Shown here: positions 1 to 7,251 of the stretch, piece after piece
Layout of the letters: each line of letters begins with the position of its first letter
How positions within the stretch are numbered: the stretch's first letter is position 1
Assembly: GCA_965369815.1 (NCBI GenBank)
Contig: CBDUQS010000008.1
Span: 1 to 35,706 of the forward strand
Source: DAOWGG01 sp965369815
Lineage (GTDB): Bacteria > Patescibacteriota > Gracilibacteria > UM-FILTER-43-11
Direction: 5' to 3'
DNA: 35,706 bases
Translations under genes and position numbers: made by a program
Notes under the pieces: generated by a model
Told to the model about the DNA's origin: nothing
Databases searched by the model: none
Seen by the model: the letters and a program-made list of their open reading frames with translations, nothing else

Positions 1-22
1 TTTGGCTCGGGAGGTAGGGTTC
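1..22 (-). pseudogene. tRNA-Gln 3'-end fragment (22-bp duplicate)
   Basis: These 22 bp are identical to 107-128, the 3' end of the intact tRNA-Gln: part of the T arm, the acceptor 3' strand, discriminator and CCA. Identity stops in the T arm, where a CCCGAT/ATCGGG hairpin (23-38, CTTC loop) follows. The rest of a tRNA is absent, so this is a remnant or attachment-like duplication, not a functional tRNA. Confidence 0.7.
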
Positions 23-68
23 CCCGATCTTCATCGGGATAAACTTCTCACTCTACTCTACCGAAATT

Positions 69-110
69 CAAAGAACTGCCCCTGAGATAAATCTCAGAGC
101 CAATTCTTTG
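69..110. repeat. Two-helix inverted repeat next to tRNA-Gln
   Basis: The outer arms CAAAGAA (69-75) and TTCTTTG (104-110) pair perfectly. The inner arms CTGAGAT (82-88) and ATCTCAG (91-97) pair perfectly around AA. The two helices are separated by 6 nt on each side. On the minus strand it lies directly 3' of the tRNA, overlapping the encoded CCA by two bases. It has no U-run, so a processing or recombination role is as likely as termination. Confidence 0.5.
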
Positions 111-183
111 GCTCGGGAGGTAGGGTTCGAACCTACGAATGCTGGAACCAAAATCCAGTGCCTTACCACTTGGCGACTCCCGA
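109..183 (-). tRNA. tRNA-Gln (anticodon UUG)
   Basis: On the minus strand the 75 nt fold as a cloverleaf. The acceptor strands are TCGGGAG (183-177) and CTCCCGA, followed by discriminator G and an encoded CCA (111-109). The D-arm reads GCCAAGTGGTAAGGC. The anticodon stem CTGGA/TCCAG closes a seven-base loop TTTTGGT with anticodon TTG. The T arm carries GGTTCGAACCC. U1-A72 and the D-arm sequence are typical of tRNA-Gln. A good promoter lies upstream (241-268). Confidence 0.95.
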
Positions 184-202
184 TTAATGAATGGGTGCCT
201 TA

Positions 203-218
203 TGCCGATGAATCGGCA
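203..218. repeat. Small perfect hairpin in the tRNA-Gln leader
   Basis: TGCCGAT (203-209) and ATCGGCA (212-218) are a perfect inverted repeat around GA. It lies between the predicted tRNA promoter and the mature tRNA 5' end. Next to it, 219-228 repeats the ten bases at the tRNA 5' end (174-183). Confidence 0.5.
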
Positions 219-240
219 CGACTCCCGAATGTGCCACTCT

Positions 241-268
241 ATTTTACAAAAAGACTCTGTGAAGTCAA
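241..268 (-). promoter_or_regulatory. Promoter for tRNA-Gln
   Basis: On the minus strand TTGACT (268-263) and TAAAAT (246-241) are separated by 16 bp. Transcription would start near 234, leaving about 50 nt of leader before the tRNA. Confidence 0.6.
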
Positions 269-312
269 ATGTTTGTAATTTACTTGAAATCCGATACACT
301 ATTTTTGTAACT

Positions 313-999
313 ATGAAACGTTTATTTATTCTCATCATCGCGCTCTTCCTTTTGTCAGCCTGCACTCAGGATCAGACGGCTTTGAATTCTTCTGGACCAC
401 GGATTCCAAAGAGAGGACCTTCCATTCCAAATAAGGCGGTTCAGGCCAATCTTCTTGGTAGTACGGCGGCGGTTGCCAGAAAGCCAAAGACAGATATTGC
501 CGGGCTGATCAATCGTATTGATCAAGATTTAGAAGGAGAGGATATTACCACTGAAGATATTGAGCGCGGTTGGTATTATGCTCGTGAAAATGAAAAAAAG
601 TGGGGAACGCCAAGTTCTTGGATATGGGAAAAAGATGGCTTTCAGTCTTATTGGATTAGCCCCAATGCGCTTGAGGAAGTTAGCGATATTCAAATTGATG
701 AGCTTTGCAGAGAAACAGCGGGGTATTTTGTTGTTTCTTGTATTGAGCGTGAACTGCCTCACTGTGAGCATATCGCTAATAGCGTTTGTCGTTGTCCAAA
801 TGAAACTCGTTGGATTGATGATCAGGGTTGTATTTTAGTTAATGAATTGGATGAGCTGGTGCGACTTGGATCTGAAGATTTGAAGAATGGTTGGTATCTT
901 GGATTGCCCAATCAAAAGAAGCTTCATACTCCTTCAAATTGGATATGGGTTGAGAATGGACGGGAATCTCGTTGGCAAAATGCTAGTCCAATACGTTAG
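313..999 (+). CDS. Predicted lipoprotein with duplicated W-I-W motif
   Basis: A 228-residue exported lipoprotein. The start at ATG 313 is chosen because a lipoprotein signal begins there: MKR, a hydrophobic stretch, then the lipobox LLSAC at about residues 14-18. The longer in-frame ORF from 139 would read through the tRNA and is unlikely. The mature protein has two related units about 107 residues apart: GTPSSWIWEKDG near residue 100 and HTPSNWIWVENG near 207, each preceded by an acidic stretch and GWY. Six cysteines lie between them, suggesting a disulfide-bonded module. I do not recognise the family. There is no Shine-Dalgarno motif. TTGTAA-16-TACACT (273-300) would give a leader of only a few bases. 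Confidence 0.75.
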   Translation: MKRLFILIIALFLLSACTQDQTALNSSGPRIPKRGPSIPNKAVQANLLGSTAAVARKPKTDIAGLINRIDQDLEGEDITTEDIERGWYYARENEKKWGTPSSWIWEKDGFQSYWISPNALEEVSDIQIDELCRETAGYFVVSCIERELPHCEHIANSVCRCPNETRWIDDQGCILVNELDELVRLGSEDLKNGWYLGLPNQKKLHTPSNWIWVENGRESRWQNASPIR

Positions 1000-1008
1000 C
1001 CTATTTTA

Positions 1009-1271
1009 GCGGCAAGCCGCGACTGACTTTTGTGTTGTGATGTTTCTTTGAAGTACAACGATACTATTTAATCCACCCTTCTTCATCCCGAGGTGTCGGG
1101 ACGAAGCAAAAAACCATTGGGGCTCTGCGAAACGTGCAATTAGCGTTGTACTATTAATCATCATTTTTCACGTTTGCCCTGCCCCAAACCCCGCATTACT
1201 TTTTAAGCTTTTGTTGTACATTTAAGTAAGTTCAGTGGTGACTGAATTGTGCTTGTTCGTCTGTGGTTTTT
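1009..1271 (+). repeat. Structured intergenic repeat, copy A
   Basis: This fills almost the whole spacer between 999 and 1347 and aligns in the same orientation with 22541-22808. Shared blocks are GACTGACTTTTG(T/C)GTTGTGATG, GGGCTC(T/C)GCGAAACGTG, TTAATCATCATTTT(T/C)CACGTT, CCCCGCATT, GT(T/C)GTACATT and a closing GTGGTTTTT. It opens with a perfect hairpin GCGGC-AA-GCCGC (1009-1020). A second hairpin, CTTCaTCCCGA-GGTG-TCGGGAcGAAG, lies at 1081-1106. GTACAACG (1053-1060) can pair with CGTTGTAC (1144-1151). No convincing ORF is present. It may be a noncoding RNA or a non-autonomous mobile element. Confidence 0.8.
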
Positions 1272-1286
1272 GTCTAACATATAGTG

Positions 1287-1315
1287 TTGATTCGGGGGGG
1301 AATTCGTGTTATAAT
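1287..1315 (+). promoter_or_regulatory. Promoter of the VanW-like gene
   Basis: TTGATT (1287-1292), a 17-bp spacer and an extended -10 TGTTATAAT ending at 1315. The start point would be near 1322, about 25 nt before the TTG start codon. The -35 and spacing match the pilB promoter. Confidence 0.65.
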
Positions 1316-1346
1316 GTATTGATTACTTTATTAATGGATCAGTATC

Positions 1347-2774
1347 TTGAAAGCCATTTTACGCATTATCGGTTTAACATTTGGTTTTTTCATTCTGATT
1401 GGCTTTTTGGTACCAGTTTCACATGCTAAATCCAGTAATGAATTTTCAAGTAAGTTTGGACTCCTTGTCCATCAAACCAATCAGGATAAGCTTGTTCCAC
1501 GAATTAAAGCATTGAGTACTCTTTTAAAATATTTTCCTGAAGTTAAATCAAATAAAAATGTTGATATTACTTTTAAGGATGTGAAGTCCGATTCATATGC
1601 TTTTACATATATTGAGCGAGCTTGTGAACTAAAGCTCTTTGATTGTGATGAGGAATATTTCAATCCAAATGAACTTCTTTCTCAGAGGGATTTTTTAAAT
1701 TGGTTTTTTAAACTTAAATATTATAAACAGCCAACTCTTTTAAAAAAACAGTATCCTCTTCTTTCTAATGATCATCTTCGCTCATGGCTGGAAGCCAGGC
1801 GTTTAAATCTTCTTTCCGATAGTGTTATTACCTACAAGGTGTTTCAAGATTTTCTTTATCGAAATGAAGTGGTTGAGGCGAATCTGGGTCGATCCTTTCG
1901 CGATGGTTTAACTTTAGATTATCGTGATATTACAGCAGTGAACTACCATAACCTTTCTGAGATTTCCCATCTTCAAGAAAGCCTTCGGACTATTGTTGAT
2001 GATTTGAATCTCAAGAAAAAATTAACTTCAGAGGAATCTTCTTATCGAACCAAAATAAAACGAAACTTAAAAACCCTTTCTAGTTTAAAAAAATCCCTTG
2101 AAAAACGCCCTTTTGTATTGAGGCAATACCCAAATTTAAGTCCGGAAGTTAGCCGTGCAGTTCGTGAATATAAACTTCAAGATGTGCTTTATCGTTATTC
2201 TTATGATTACAGTCATAATGAAGCTTATCGGAAGCATAATTTAACCACAGGGGTTTTGAAAATGGATGGAAAGGTTTTCATGCCGGGAGATGTACTCGAT
2301 TATTGGAAAATTATTTCTGATAAAAACTTGTGGGATTTTCGTTATGGCTGGGTGATTGCTCAGGGTGAATCTAAATGGCAGTTTGGCGGTGGAATTTGTG
2401 GATCTTCTTCCATGATATTCTTGCCAGCTTGGAAGGCAGGGTTAGAAATTATTGAGCGCAATAATCATAGTCAATATTTCAGTGATCTTTACCCTATGGA
2501 AGACATTGGTTTGGATGCAACGGTTTATCGTCCACGGCCTAATTTAAGAATTAAAAATAATACGGATTCACCAATTGTATTTAATGTGATCAATGACAAG
2601 GAGCGTGAAATTATGACTATTGAAATTATTGGAAATCAAAAATATAAAAATATTCGAATTGAAGGTCCTATTTTTGAGAATAGACATTATATTAAATGGA
2701 TTCGACATTTTGAAGATTTTGATGGTAAAATAACGAGCGAGGTTCTTGAGAGCCGTTATAGTCTTGTTTACTAA
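1347..2774 (+). CDS. Exported SLH-like/VanW domain protein
   Basis: A 475-residue protein starting at TTG 1347. This start is needed because the signal peptide (MKAILRI, hydrophobic, VSHA at about residue 27) begins there and no in-frame ATG precedes it. Residues about 65-130 resemble an S-layer homology repeat: an F-K-D-V motif, YIERACEL, FNPNELLSQRDFL. The middle is charged and helical. Residues about 290-430 are a VanW domain: LTTGVLKMDGKVFMPGD, the signature GGGICGSSS, the AGLEIIERNNHS block and DATVYRPRPNLRIKNNTDSPI. VanW proteins belong to glycopeptide-resistance clusters but also occur alone in wall or secreted proteins with unknown activity. I infer a cell-surface role. The small lipoprotein begins 6 bp downstream. 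Confidence 0.85.
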   Translation: MKAILRIIGLTFGFFILIGFLVPVSHAKSSNEFSSKFGLLVHQTNQDKLVPRIKALSTLLKYFPEVKSNKNVDITFKDVKSDSYAFTYIERACELKLFDCDEEYFNPNELLSQRDFLNWFFKLKYYKQPTLLKKQYPLLSNDHLRSWLEARRLNLLSDSVITYKVFQDFLYRNEVVEANLGRSFRDGLTLDYRDITAVNYHNLSEISHLQESLRTIVDDLNLKKKLTSEESSYRTKIKRNLKTLSSLKKSLEKRPFVLRQYPNLSPEVSRAVREYKLQDVLYRYSYDYSHNEAYRKHNLTTGVLKMDGKVFMPGDVLDYWKIISDKNLWDFRYGWVIAQGESKWQFGGGICGSSSMIFLPAWKAGLEIIERNNHSQYFSDLYPMEDIGLDATVYRPRPNLRIKNNTDSPIVFNVINDKEREIMTIEIIGNQKYKNIRIEGPIFENRHYIKWIRHFEDFDGKITSEVLESRYSLVY

Positions 2775-2780
2775 GTTTCT

Positions 2781-2966
2781 ATGTTTAAAAAAATTGTTGT
2801 CGTTTTGATGTCTTTATTTTTTTTGGTAGCTTGTGGAAAAAAAGAAGAAGTGAAAGTTGATTTTAAGGGTCCAATGGGTGGTCCAGACCCTGTTACTACT
2901 TCTCCTTCTTATGGGCCGAATGACTCTATCCCTACCGAAGGGCAAGCTAATGACCCCATTGAATAA
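2781..2966 (+). CDS. Small lipoprotein
   Basis: A 61-residue protein with a clear lipoprotein signal: MFKK, a hydrophobic core, lipobox FLVAC with Cys at residue 18. The mature part is about 43 residues, first Lys/Glu-rich, then rich in Pro, Gly, Ser and Thr. No domain is recognisable. It lies 6 bp after the VanW gene and ends one base before the pseudouridine synthase start, so all are probably co-transcribed. It may be an unstructured surface peptide. Its reality rests on the signal sequence and tight spacing. Confidence 0.75.
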   Translation: MFKKIVVVLMSLFFLVACGKKEEVKVDFKGPMGGPDPVTTSPSYGPNDSIPTEGQANDPIE

Positions 2967-2967
2967 T

Positions 2968-3669
2968 ATGACTTTAATTCGATTGAATAAATATTTGTCG
3001 GAGCAAGGAGTTGCTTCTCGTCGTGAGGCGGACCGCTTTATCGCAGAAGGTCTTGTTTCGGTGAATGGTAAAGTCGTTACTGAGATGGGGGTAAAAGTTG
3101 ACCCTTCGAAAGACAAGGTTTCAGTTAGCGAAGAGTTAGTGGAACGCCAGGAAAATTTGATCTATATCGCACTCAATAAACCGATCAATTATGTTACCTC
3201 GGTTAAGCGCACGGCGGTTGAAAAGAAGATTGTTATGGATCTAATCGATTTAGAAGAGCGTGTTTATCCGGTAGGGCGATTGGATAAGGATACATCGGGT
3301 CTTTTGATTTTAACTAATGATGGAACTTTAACTTACAAGCTCACTCATCCTTCTTCTGAATCTGAAAAGGAATATGAAGCGATTGTGCATGGGGTTGTAA
3401 CGGAAGGGGCTATGGAAAAGATAAGGAGAGGGGTGAATTTATGGGGTGAGAGAACCAAGCCCACTCGAGTGAAAAAATTGAATAAAAACAAAATGAGTAT
3501 TATTCTTACAGAAGGAAAAAATCGTCAAGTTCGTCGTATTTGTCAGAAGGTTGGTTTGCACGTTGATCGATTGAAACGTGTTCGAGTGAAGGGTCTGGAG
3601 CTTGGGAATTTAATGGAAGGGAAGTGGAGATATCTTTCTCCGGAGGAAGTTAAAATGTTAAAAAAATAA
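2968..3669 (+). CDS. rRNA pseudouridine synthase, RsuA/RluB/RluF family
   Basis: A 233-residue enzyme that isomerises a uridine in rRNA. ATG 2968 is chosen because the S4 RNA-binding domain (IRLNKYLSEQGVASRREAD) starts at once; the longer ORF from 2857 overlaps the lipoprotein gene. The catalytic domain has PVGRLDKDTSGLLILTNDG with the nucleophile at Asp106, then THPSSESEKEYEAIV and the C-terminal LTEGKNRQVRRICQKVGL block. The short C-terminus and sequence are closest to the RsuA/RluB/RluE/RluF group, but the target uridine cannot be told. It is first of three rRNA-modification genes, with rsmG 3 bp downstream. Confidence 0.92.
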   Translation: MTLIRLNKYLSEQGVASRREADRFIAEGLVSVNGKVVTEMGVKVDPSKDKVSVSEELVERQENLIYIALNKPINYVTSVKRTAVEKKIVMDLIDLEERVYPVGRLDKDTSGLLILTNDGTLTYKLTHPSSESEKEYEAIVHGVVTEGAMEKIRRGVNLWGERTKPTRVKKLNKNKMSIILTEGKNRQVRRICQKVGLHVDRLKRVRVKGLELGNLMEGKWRYLSPEEVKMLKK

Positions 3670-3672
3670 TTT

Positions 3673-4386
3673 ATGGAACTCATCCCATTTGAAACATTTT
3701 GTGAAGAAGCAGGTTTATCTATCACTTGTAAAAAAGTTGATATGATCGATCGCTTTACTCAGCTTTTTGCAAAAAATAATGAATTAGTTAATCTAACTAA
3801 AATTCATAGCTGTGTTGAGTTTTATAGCAAACACATTGTTGATGCATTGATGGTTTCTGAAATTATTGATTTCAAGTCAGGAATGAAAGTGGCGGATATT
3901 GGAAGTGGTGGTGGATTACCTGGTCTTCCATTGGCGATTTCCAATCCAGATGTTTCTTTTTTATTGGTGGATTCGGTTCAGAAGAAAATGCATTGTGCTG
4001 AAAATATGATTGAAGCTCTTGGGCTTAATAATATTAAAACCTTATCTGAACGACTGGAGGTAATTGGACAAGATTCTGAATATCGTGAGCAATTCGATGT
4101 TGTGATTGCTAGAGCGTTAGCCCCTTTACCGATTCTTCTTGAGCTTGCAATGCCTTTGGTGAAGGTTGGGGGTATTTTTGTTGCGATGAAAGGGCCGAAA
4201 TATCTTGAAGAAATCAATGATGCGGTTAATGCAATGCAAATTTTAAAAGTTAATATCCCTCGCACAGAACGCTATGAACTTCCTGAGGATTTGGGAAAGC
4301 GACATCTTCTTATTTTTGATAAGCAAAAGCCAACACCACCTCAATATCCTCGTCGAGTTGGTGTTCCCAATAAGAAGCCTTTATAA
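3673..4386 (+). CDS. rsmG: 16S rRNA (guanine-N7) methyltransferase RsmG
   Basis: A 237-residue SAM-dependent enzyme that in known bacteria makes m7G527 in 16S rRNA. Family marks are the N-terminal FAKNNELVNLTKI followed by SKHIVDALM, the SAM-binding loop VADIGSGGGLPGLPLAI (about residues 73-90), the LVDSVQKK motif, and RALAPLPILLELAMPL. The length is slightly above the usual 205-240. The extra C-terminal tail (TPPQYPRRVGVPNKKP) is common in the family. It lies between the pseudouridine synthase and rlmE on the same strand. No Shine-Dalgarno motif precedes the ATG. Confidence 0.95.
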   Translation: MELIPFETFCEEAGLSITCKKVDMIDRFTQLFAKNNELVNLTKIHSCVEFYSKHIVDALMVSEIIDFKSGMKVADIGSGGGLPGLPLAISNPDVSFLLVDSVQKKMHCAENMIEALGLNNIKTLSERLEVIGQDSEYREQFDVVIARALAPLPILLELAMPLVKVGGIFVAMKGPKYLEEINDAVNAMQILKVNIPRTERYELPEDLGKRHLLIFDKQKPTPPQYPRRVGVPNKKPL

Positions 4387-4416
4387 AATTCTATAATTAC
4401 TGCATTTACTATAATT

Positions 4417-5019
4417 ATGCCCAAGAAGGTCTATAATCCTAACGACAAATTTGCCAGAAGAGCTAAGGAGCAAGGGTATCGAGCTCGTAGTGCTTTTAAG
4501 CTTGAGGCGATTCAGAATCGATTTAATTTAATTAAACCTGGAAATCATGTGTTGGATCTTGGAGCAGCTCCTGGGAGTTTTTTGCAATTGATTGCTAAGA
4601 TTATTGGTGAAAAAGGAGTGGCTGTTGGTGTGGATTTAAAATCCATTAAGCCTTTTAAGCAGTCTTATGTTCATTTATTTGTTGGTGATATTTTTGACGA
4701 ATCGATTTATCAGGCTGTTGAGCAAAAGACAGGTCTGAAACAGTTTGATGTGATTACTTCTGATCTCGCTCCGGCAACAACGGGAATTAAATCGGTGGAT
4801 GCGGGTCGATCTTTTCAGTTGAATGATCAGGTTTTGAAAGTTGCTCAGACCTATTTAAAAAAAGGAGGTCATGTGGTTCTCAAGGCTTTTCCGGGTATTG
4901 ATCACGATCAATTGCTTGTTTTTGTTAAGGCTCAATTTAAACGAGTACAATTATTTAAGCCAGAAGCGGTTCGATCTTCCAGTCGTGAAGTTTATGTGAT
5001 TGGCTTAAATAAGATTTAA
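4417..5019 (+). CDS. rlmE: 23S rRNA 2'-O-methyltransferase, RlmE/FtsJ family
   Basis: A 200-residue SAM-dependent methyltransferase; E. coli RlmE modifies U2552 of 23S rRNA on the 50S subunit. The K-D-K-E catalytic tetrad is visible: Lys28 (RSAFKLEAI), Asp117 (TSDLAP), Lys156 (VVLKAF) and Glu191 (SREVYVIGL). Motif I is VLDLGAAPGSFLQL. The length is close to the family norm (about 209). TATAAT occurs at 4392-4397 and again at 4410-4415, right before the ATG at 4417, so any own transcript would have a very short leader. The 3' end overlaps the convergent HAD gene by 65 bp. Confidence 0.92.
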   Translation: MPKKVYNPNDKFARRAKEQGYRARSAFKLEAIQNRFNLIKPGNHVLDLGAAPGSFLQLIAKIIGEKGVAVGVDLKSIKPFKQSYVHLFVGDIFDESIYQAVEQKTGLKQFDVITSDLAPATTGIKSVDAGRSFQLNDQVLKVAQTYLKKGGHVVLKAFPGIDHDQLLVFVKAQFKRVQLFKPEAVRSSSREVYVIGLNKI

Positions 5020-5551
5020 TCCATCTTCTATCACTGATTATCAATCCTTTTTTTGTTACTTTCTTTTCACCTACCTCTGTTGTTAAGGCAAAATTGGCGT
5101 CTTCAGGGTGATAGGTTTGCACTCCTTTTGTGTTTTTTTCTACATCCTCTCGTTCGGATTCTCTATCGTCCACAAAAATGGCTTTTTCAGGGGGGATTTT
5201 ATTCTTTTTTAAAAAATAATTGATTGATTCGCTTTTCTCTCCTTTGGTGCAGCCAATTCCTGTGTAAAACCAATCTCTTATTCCTGGCTTTGCGTTAAAA
5301 AACCGTTCGATTTCAGGATAATCGTTTCGGGTGAGTAAAACGATTTTAGCACCCATTACTTTTGCTCTTTCCATGAGTCTTATGGTTTTTTCAATCAACG
5401 TTGCTTCTCCTAGTTCTTTATCGTTCATTTTCATTACTACTCCATCTAATAGCGTTTCATCGAGATCAATAAAGAGCACCTCTGCTCTTGCTTCCTTCGG
5501 AAGCTCTAAAGATTCGAGGGTGTGATGAGGGGCATTTATCATCACCTGCAT
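4955..5551 (-). CDS. HAD-superfamily phosphatase
   Basis: A 198-residue cytosolic hydrolase. HAD motif I is FIDLDETLLDG with Asp29 and Asp31. Motif II is VLLTRND with Thr74. The Lys of motif III lies in GCTKGEKSES, and motif IV is IFVDDRESE. The cap is small, as in PNKP-like or phosphoglycolate-phosphatase-like members. The substrate cannot be inferred. An alternative start is the second Met (5542). It is last in the minus-strand series trpS-pyrG-HAD, separated from pyrG by a spacer with a 7-bp-period repeat, and overlaps rlmE tail to tail. Confidence 0.8.
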   Translation of the reverse strand: MQVMINAPHHTLESLELPKEARAEVLFIDLDETLLDGVVMKMNDKELGEATLIEKTIRLMERAKVMGAKIVLLTRNDYPEIERFFNAKPGIRDWFYTGIGCTKGEKSESINYFLKKNKIPPEKAIFVDDRESEREDVEKNTKGVQTYHPEDANFALTTEVGEKKVTKKGLIISDRRWIKSYLSQSHKLHDWKIEPLLA

Positions 5552-5560
5552 TCTATCATT

Positions 5561-5588
5561 GGAAACCGAAAACAGGAAACCGAAAACA
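5561..5588. repeat. Heptad array GGAAACC/GAAAACA
   Basis: A 14-bp unit (two related heptamers, GGAAACC and GAAAACA) is repeated twice exactly in the spacer between pyrG and the HAD gene. CAGGAAAC (5573-5580) is complementary to GTTTCCTG (5606-5613), so the transcript could form a hairpin. Confidence 0.7.
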
Positions 5589-5616
5589 GCTGTGTCCAGT
5601 GTTCTGTTTCCTGTGT

Positions 5617-7215
5617 CTATTTAAGCCCTGCTTTGATGAAATCTCGGAATAGTGGATGAGGCCTGTTTGGTCGTGACTTGAATTCAGGATGGAATTGAGA
5701 GCCAACCATAAACGGATGATCCTTTACTTCCACAATCTCCATTAATTCTCGATCTGGTGATACACCAGAAAAAATCAAACCTTTTTTCTCCAGTTTATTC
5801 TTGAATTTATTATTGAATTCATATCGGTGTCGATGACGTTCATCTATTCGGTCTGCCTTGTAGGCTTCGTAAGCCTTTGTTCCTTTTATTAATTTGCATG
5901 GCCAAGACCCTAAGCGTAGTGTGCCTCCTTTGGCACGTTTTTCGTGTTGCCCCGGTAGGAAGTGAACGATTTTGTTTTTTGCTCCTTTTTTGAATTCTTC
6001 TGAGGTTGCATTTTTAATACCCGCGACATTTCTTGCAAATTCAATGGCCATTATTTGAGATCCTAGACAAAGCCCTAGATAAGGAACTTTTTCTTCCCGA
6101 CAATACTGCGCAACCATCACTTTTCCTTCTGTTCCCCTGTGTCCGAATCCTCCTGGTACAACCACTCCATCTACTTGATGTAATTTCTTCCATTCTTTTT
6201 TGTCTTTTGCTTCAATTTTTTCAGCGTCAATCCAAACAATTTTTGCTTTTCGTTTATGGTGAAAGCTCGCGGACTTAATCGCCTCTATTACTGAGAGGTA
6301 GGCATCATCCAGCTCATTGTATTTACCCGCTAGTCCAATTTGGATTTCTTTCTTTGTGGTTGAGATTCTTTCAACGACTTTTTTCCAAGATTCTAATTTT
6401 GGTTTTCTGAATTTTAAATTCAGTTTTCTGGAAATCGTTTCAGTGATGTTGTAGGTTTCTAGATTTAAAGGAACTTCATAAATAGATTTAACAGTTGGAG
6501 CTGGAATGACGGCTTCTAGTTCAACATCACAGAAGTGGGAAATTTTGGCTAAGTGGCTTTTGCTGATCTTTGAATCGGCTCTTAGCATGATCATATCAGG
6601 ATGAATTCCCATGCTTTGCAGCGTGCGAACCGATAGCTGAGTTGGTTTTGTTTTTAATTCGTTCGAAGCCTTTAGGAATGGAAGCAGAGTTAAATGAAGG
6701 AATAGCGTGTTGTCTTTTCCTTCCTCATGTCTCATTTGTCGAAGCGCTTCTGTGAAGGGCTGTCCTTCAATATCCCCAATGGTTCCACCAATTTCACATA
6801 ACATGATGTCGCATTTGGACTTTTTAGCTGCCTCTCGAATTCTTCTTTTGATTTCATCGGTGATATGAGGAATTATTTGAATAGTTCTACCTAAATAGTC
6901 TCCTTTTCGCTCTCTATCCAAAACAGTTTTATACACTTGCCCTGTCGAGAAGCTACTGAATTTACTGAGAGGGATATCGATAAAACGTTCATAATGACCA
7001 AGGTCTAAATCCGTTTCAGCGCCGTCGTCTGTTACAAACACTTCTCCGTGTTGGAAAGGGCTCATTGTTCCTGGATCAACATTCAAATATGGGTCTAATT
7101 TTTGAGTGAATACTGAATAGCCAGAAGCTTTAAATAAATTACCAATAGAAGCACTAGCAATCCCTTTTCCAAGTGATGAACAAACTCCTCCGGTGACGAA
7201 TATGTATTTTGTCAT
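5617..7215 (-). CDS. pyrG: CTP synthase
   Basis: A 532-residue enzyme making CTP from UTP, ATP and glutamine. The synthetase domain (about 1-265) starts with KYIFVTGGVCSSLGKGIA (P-loop) and has LDPYLNVDPGTMSPFQHGEV, DLDLGHYERF and CEIGGTIGDIEG. The class I glutamine amidotransferase domain (about 295-532) has VPGGFGHRG, nucleophile Cys near residue 380 in LGLCLGSQ, and the His-Glu pair in GSQFHPEFKSRP. The length is typical. It lies between trpS and the HAD gene on the same strand. The 36-bp spacer to trpS carries a 7-bp-period repeat. Confidence 0.98.
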   Translation of the reverse strand: MTKYIFVTGGVCSSLGKGIASASIGNLFKASGYSVFTQKLDPYLNVDPGTMSPFQHGEVFVTDDGAETDLDLGHYERFIDIPLSKFSSFSTGQVYKTVLDRERKGDYLGRTIQIIPHITDEIKRRIREAAKKSKCDIMLCEIGGTIGDIEGQPFTEALRQMRHEEGKDNTLFLHLTLLPFLKASNELKTKPTQLSVRTLQSMGIHPDMIMLRADSKISKSHLAKISHFCDVELEAVIPAPTVKSIYEVPLNLETYNITETISRKLNLKFRKPKLESWKKVVERISTTKKEIQIGLAGKYNELDDAYLSVIEAIKSASFHHKRKAKIVWIDAEKIEAKDKKEWKKLHQVDGVVVPGGFGHRGTEGKVMVAQYCREEKVPYLGLCLGSQIMAIEFARNVAGIKNATSEEFKKGAKNKIVHFLPGQHEKRAKGGTLRLGSWPCKLIKGTKAYEAYKADRIDERHRHRYEFNNKFKNKLEKKGLIFSGVSPDRELMEIVEVKDHPFMVGSQFHPEFKSRPNRPHPLFRDFIKAGLK

Positions 7216-7223
7216 GATGTAAG

Positions 7224-7251
7224 AACTAAGGATTAGGTATTAAGGACTAAG
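7224..7251. repeat. Heptad array NAYTARG x4
   Basis: Four adjacent degenerate heptamers: AACTAAG, GATTAGG, TATTAAG, GACTAAG. They fill most of the trpS-pyrG spacer. The same heptamer class recurs at 8279-8306 and, inverted, at 22822-22849. Confidence 0.7.

Noticed and set aside
139..312. Longer N-terminus for the first lipoprotein gene
   Set aside because: It would run through the tRNA-Gln and put the signal peptide in the middle of the protein.
1009..1271. Structured repeat read as an insertion sequence
   Set aside because: No transposase ORF, no clear terminal inverted repeats and no target-site duplication could be found.
1235..1429. 64-codon ORF on the plus strand
   Set aside because: It overlaps the structured repeat and the VanW start in another frame and has no recognisable features.
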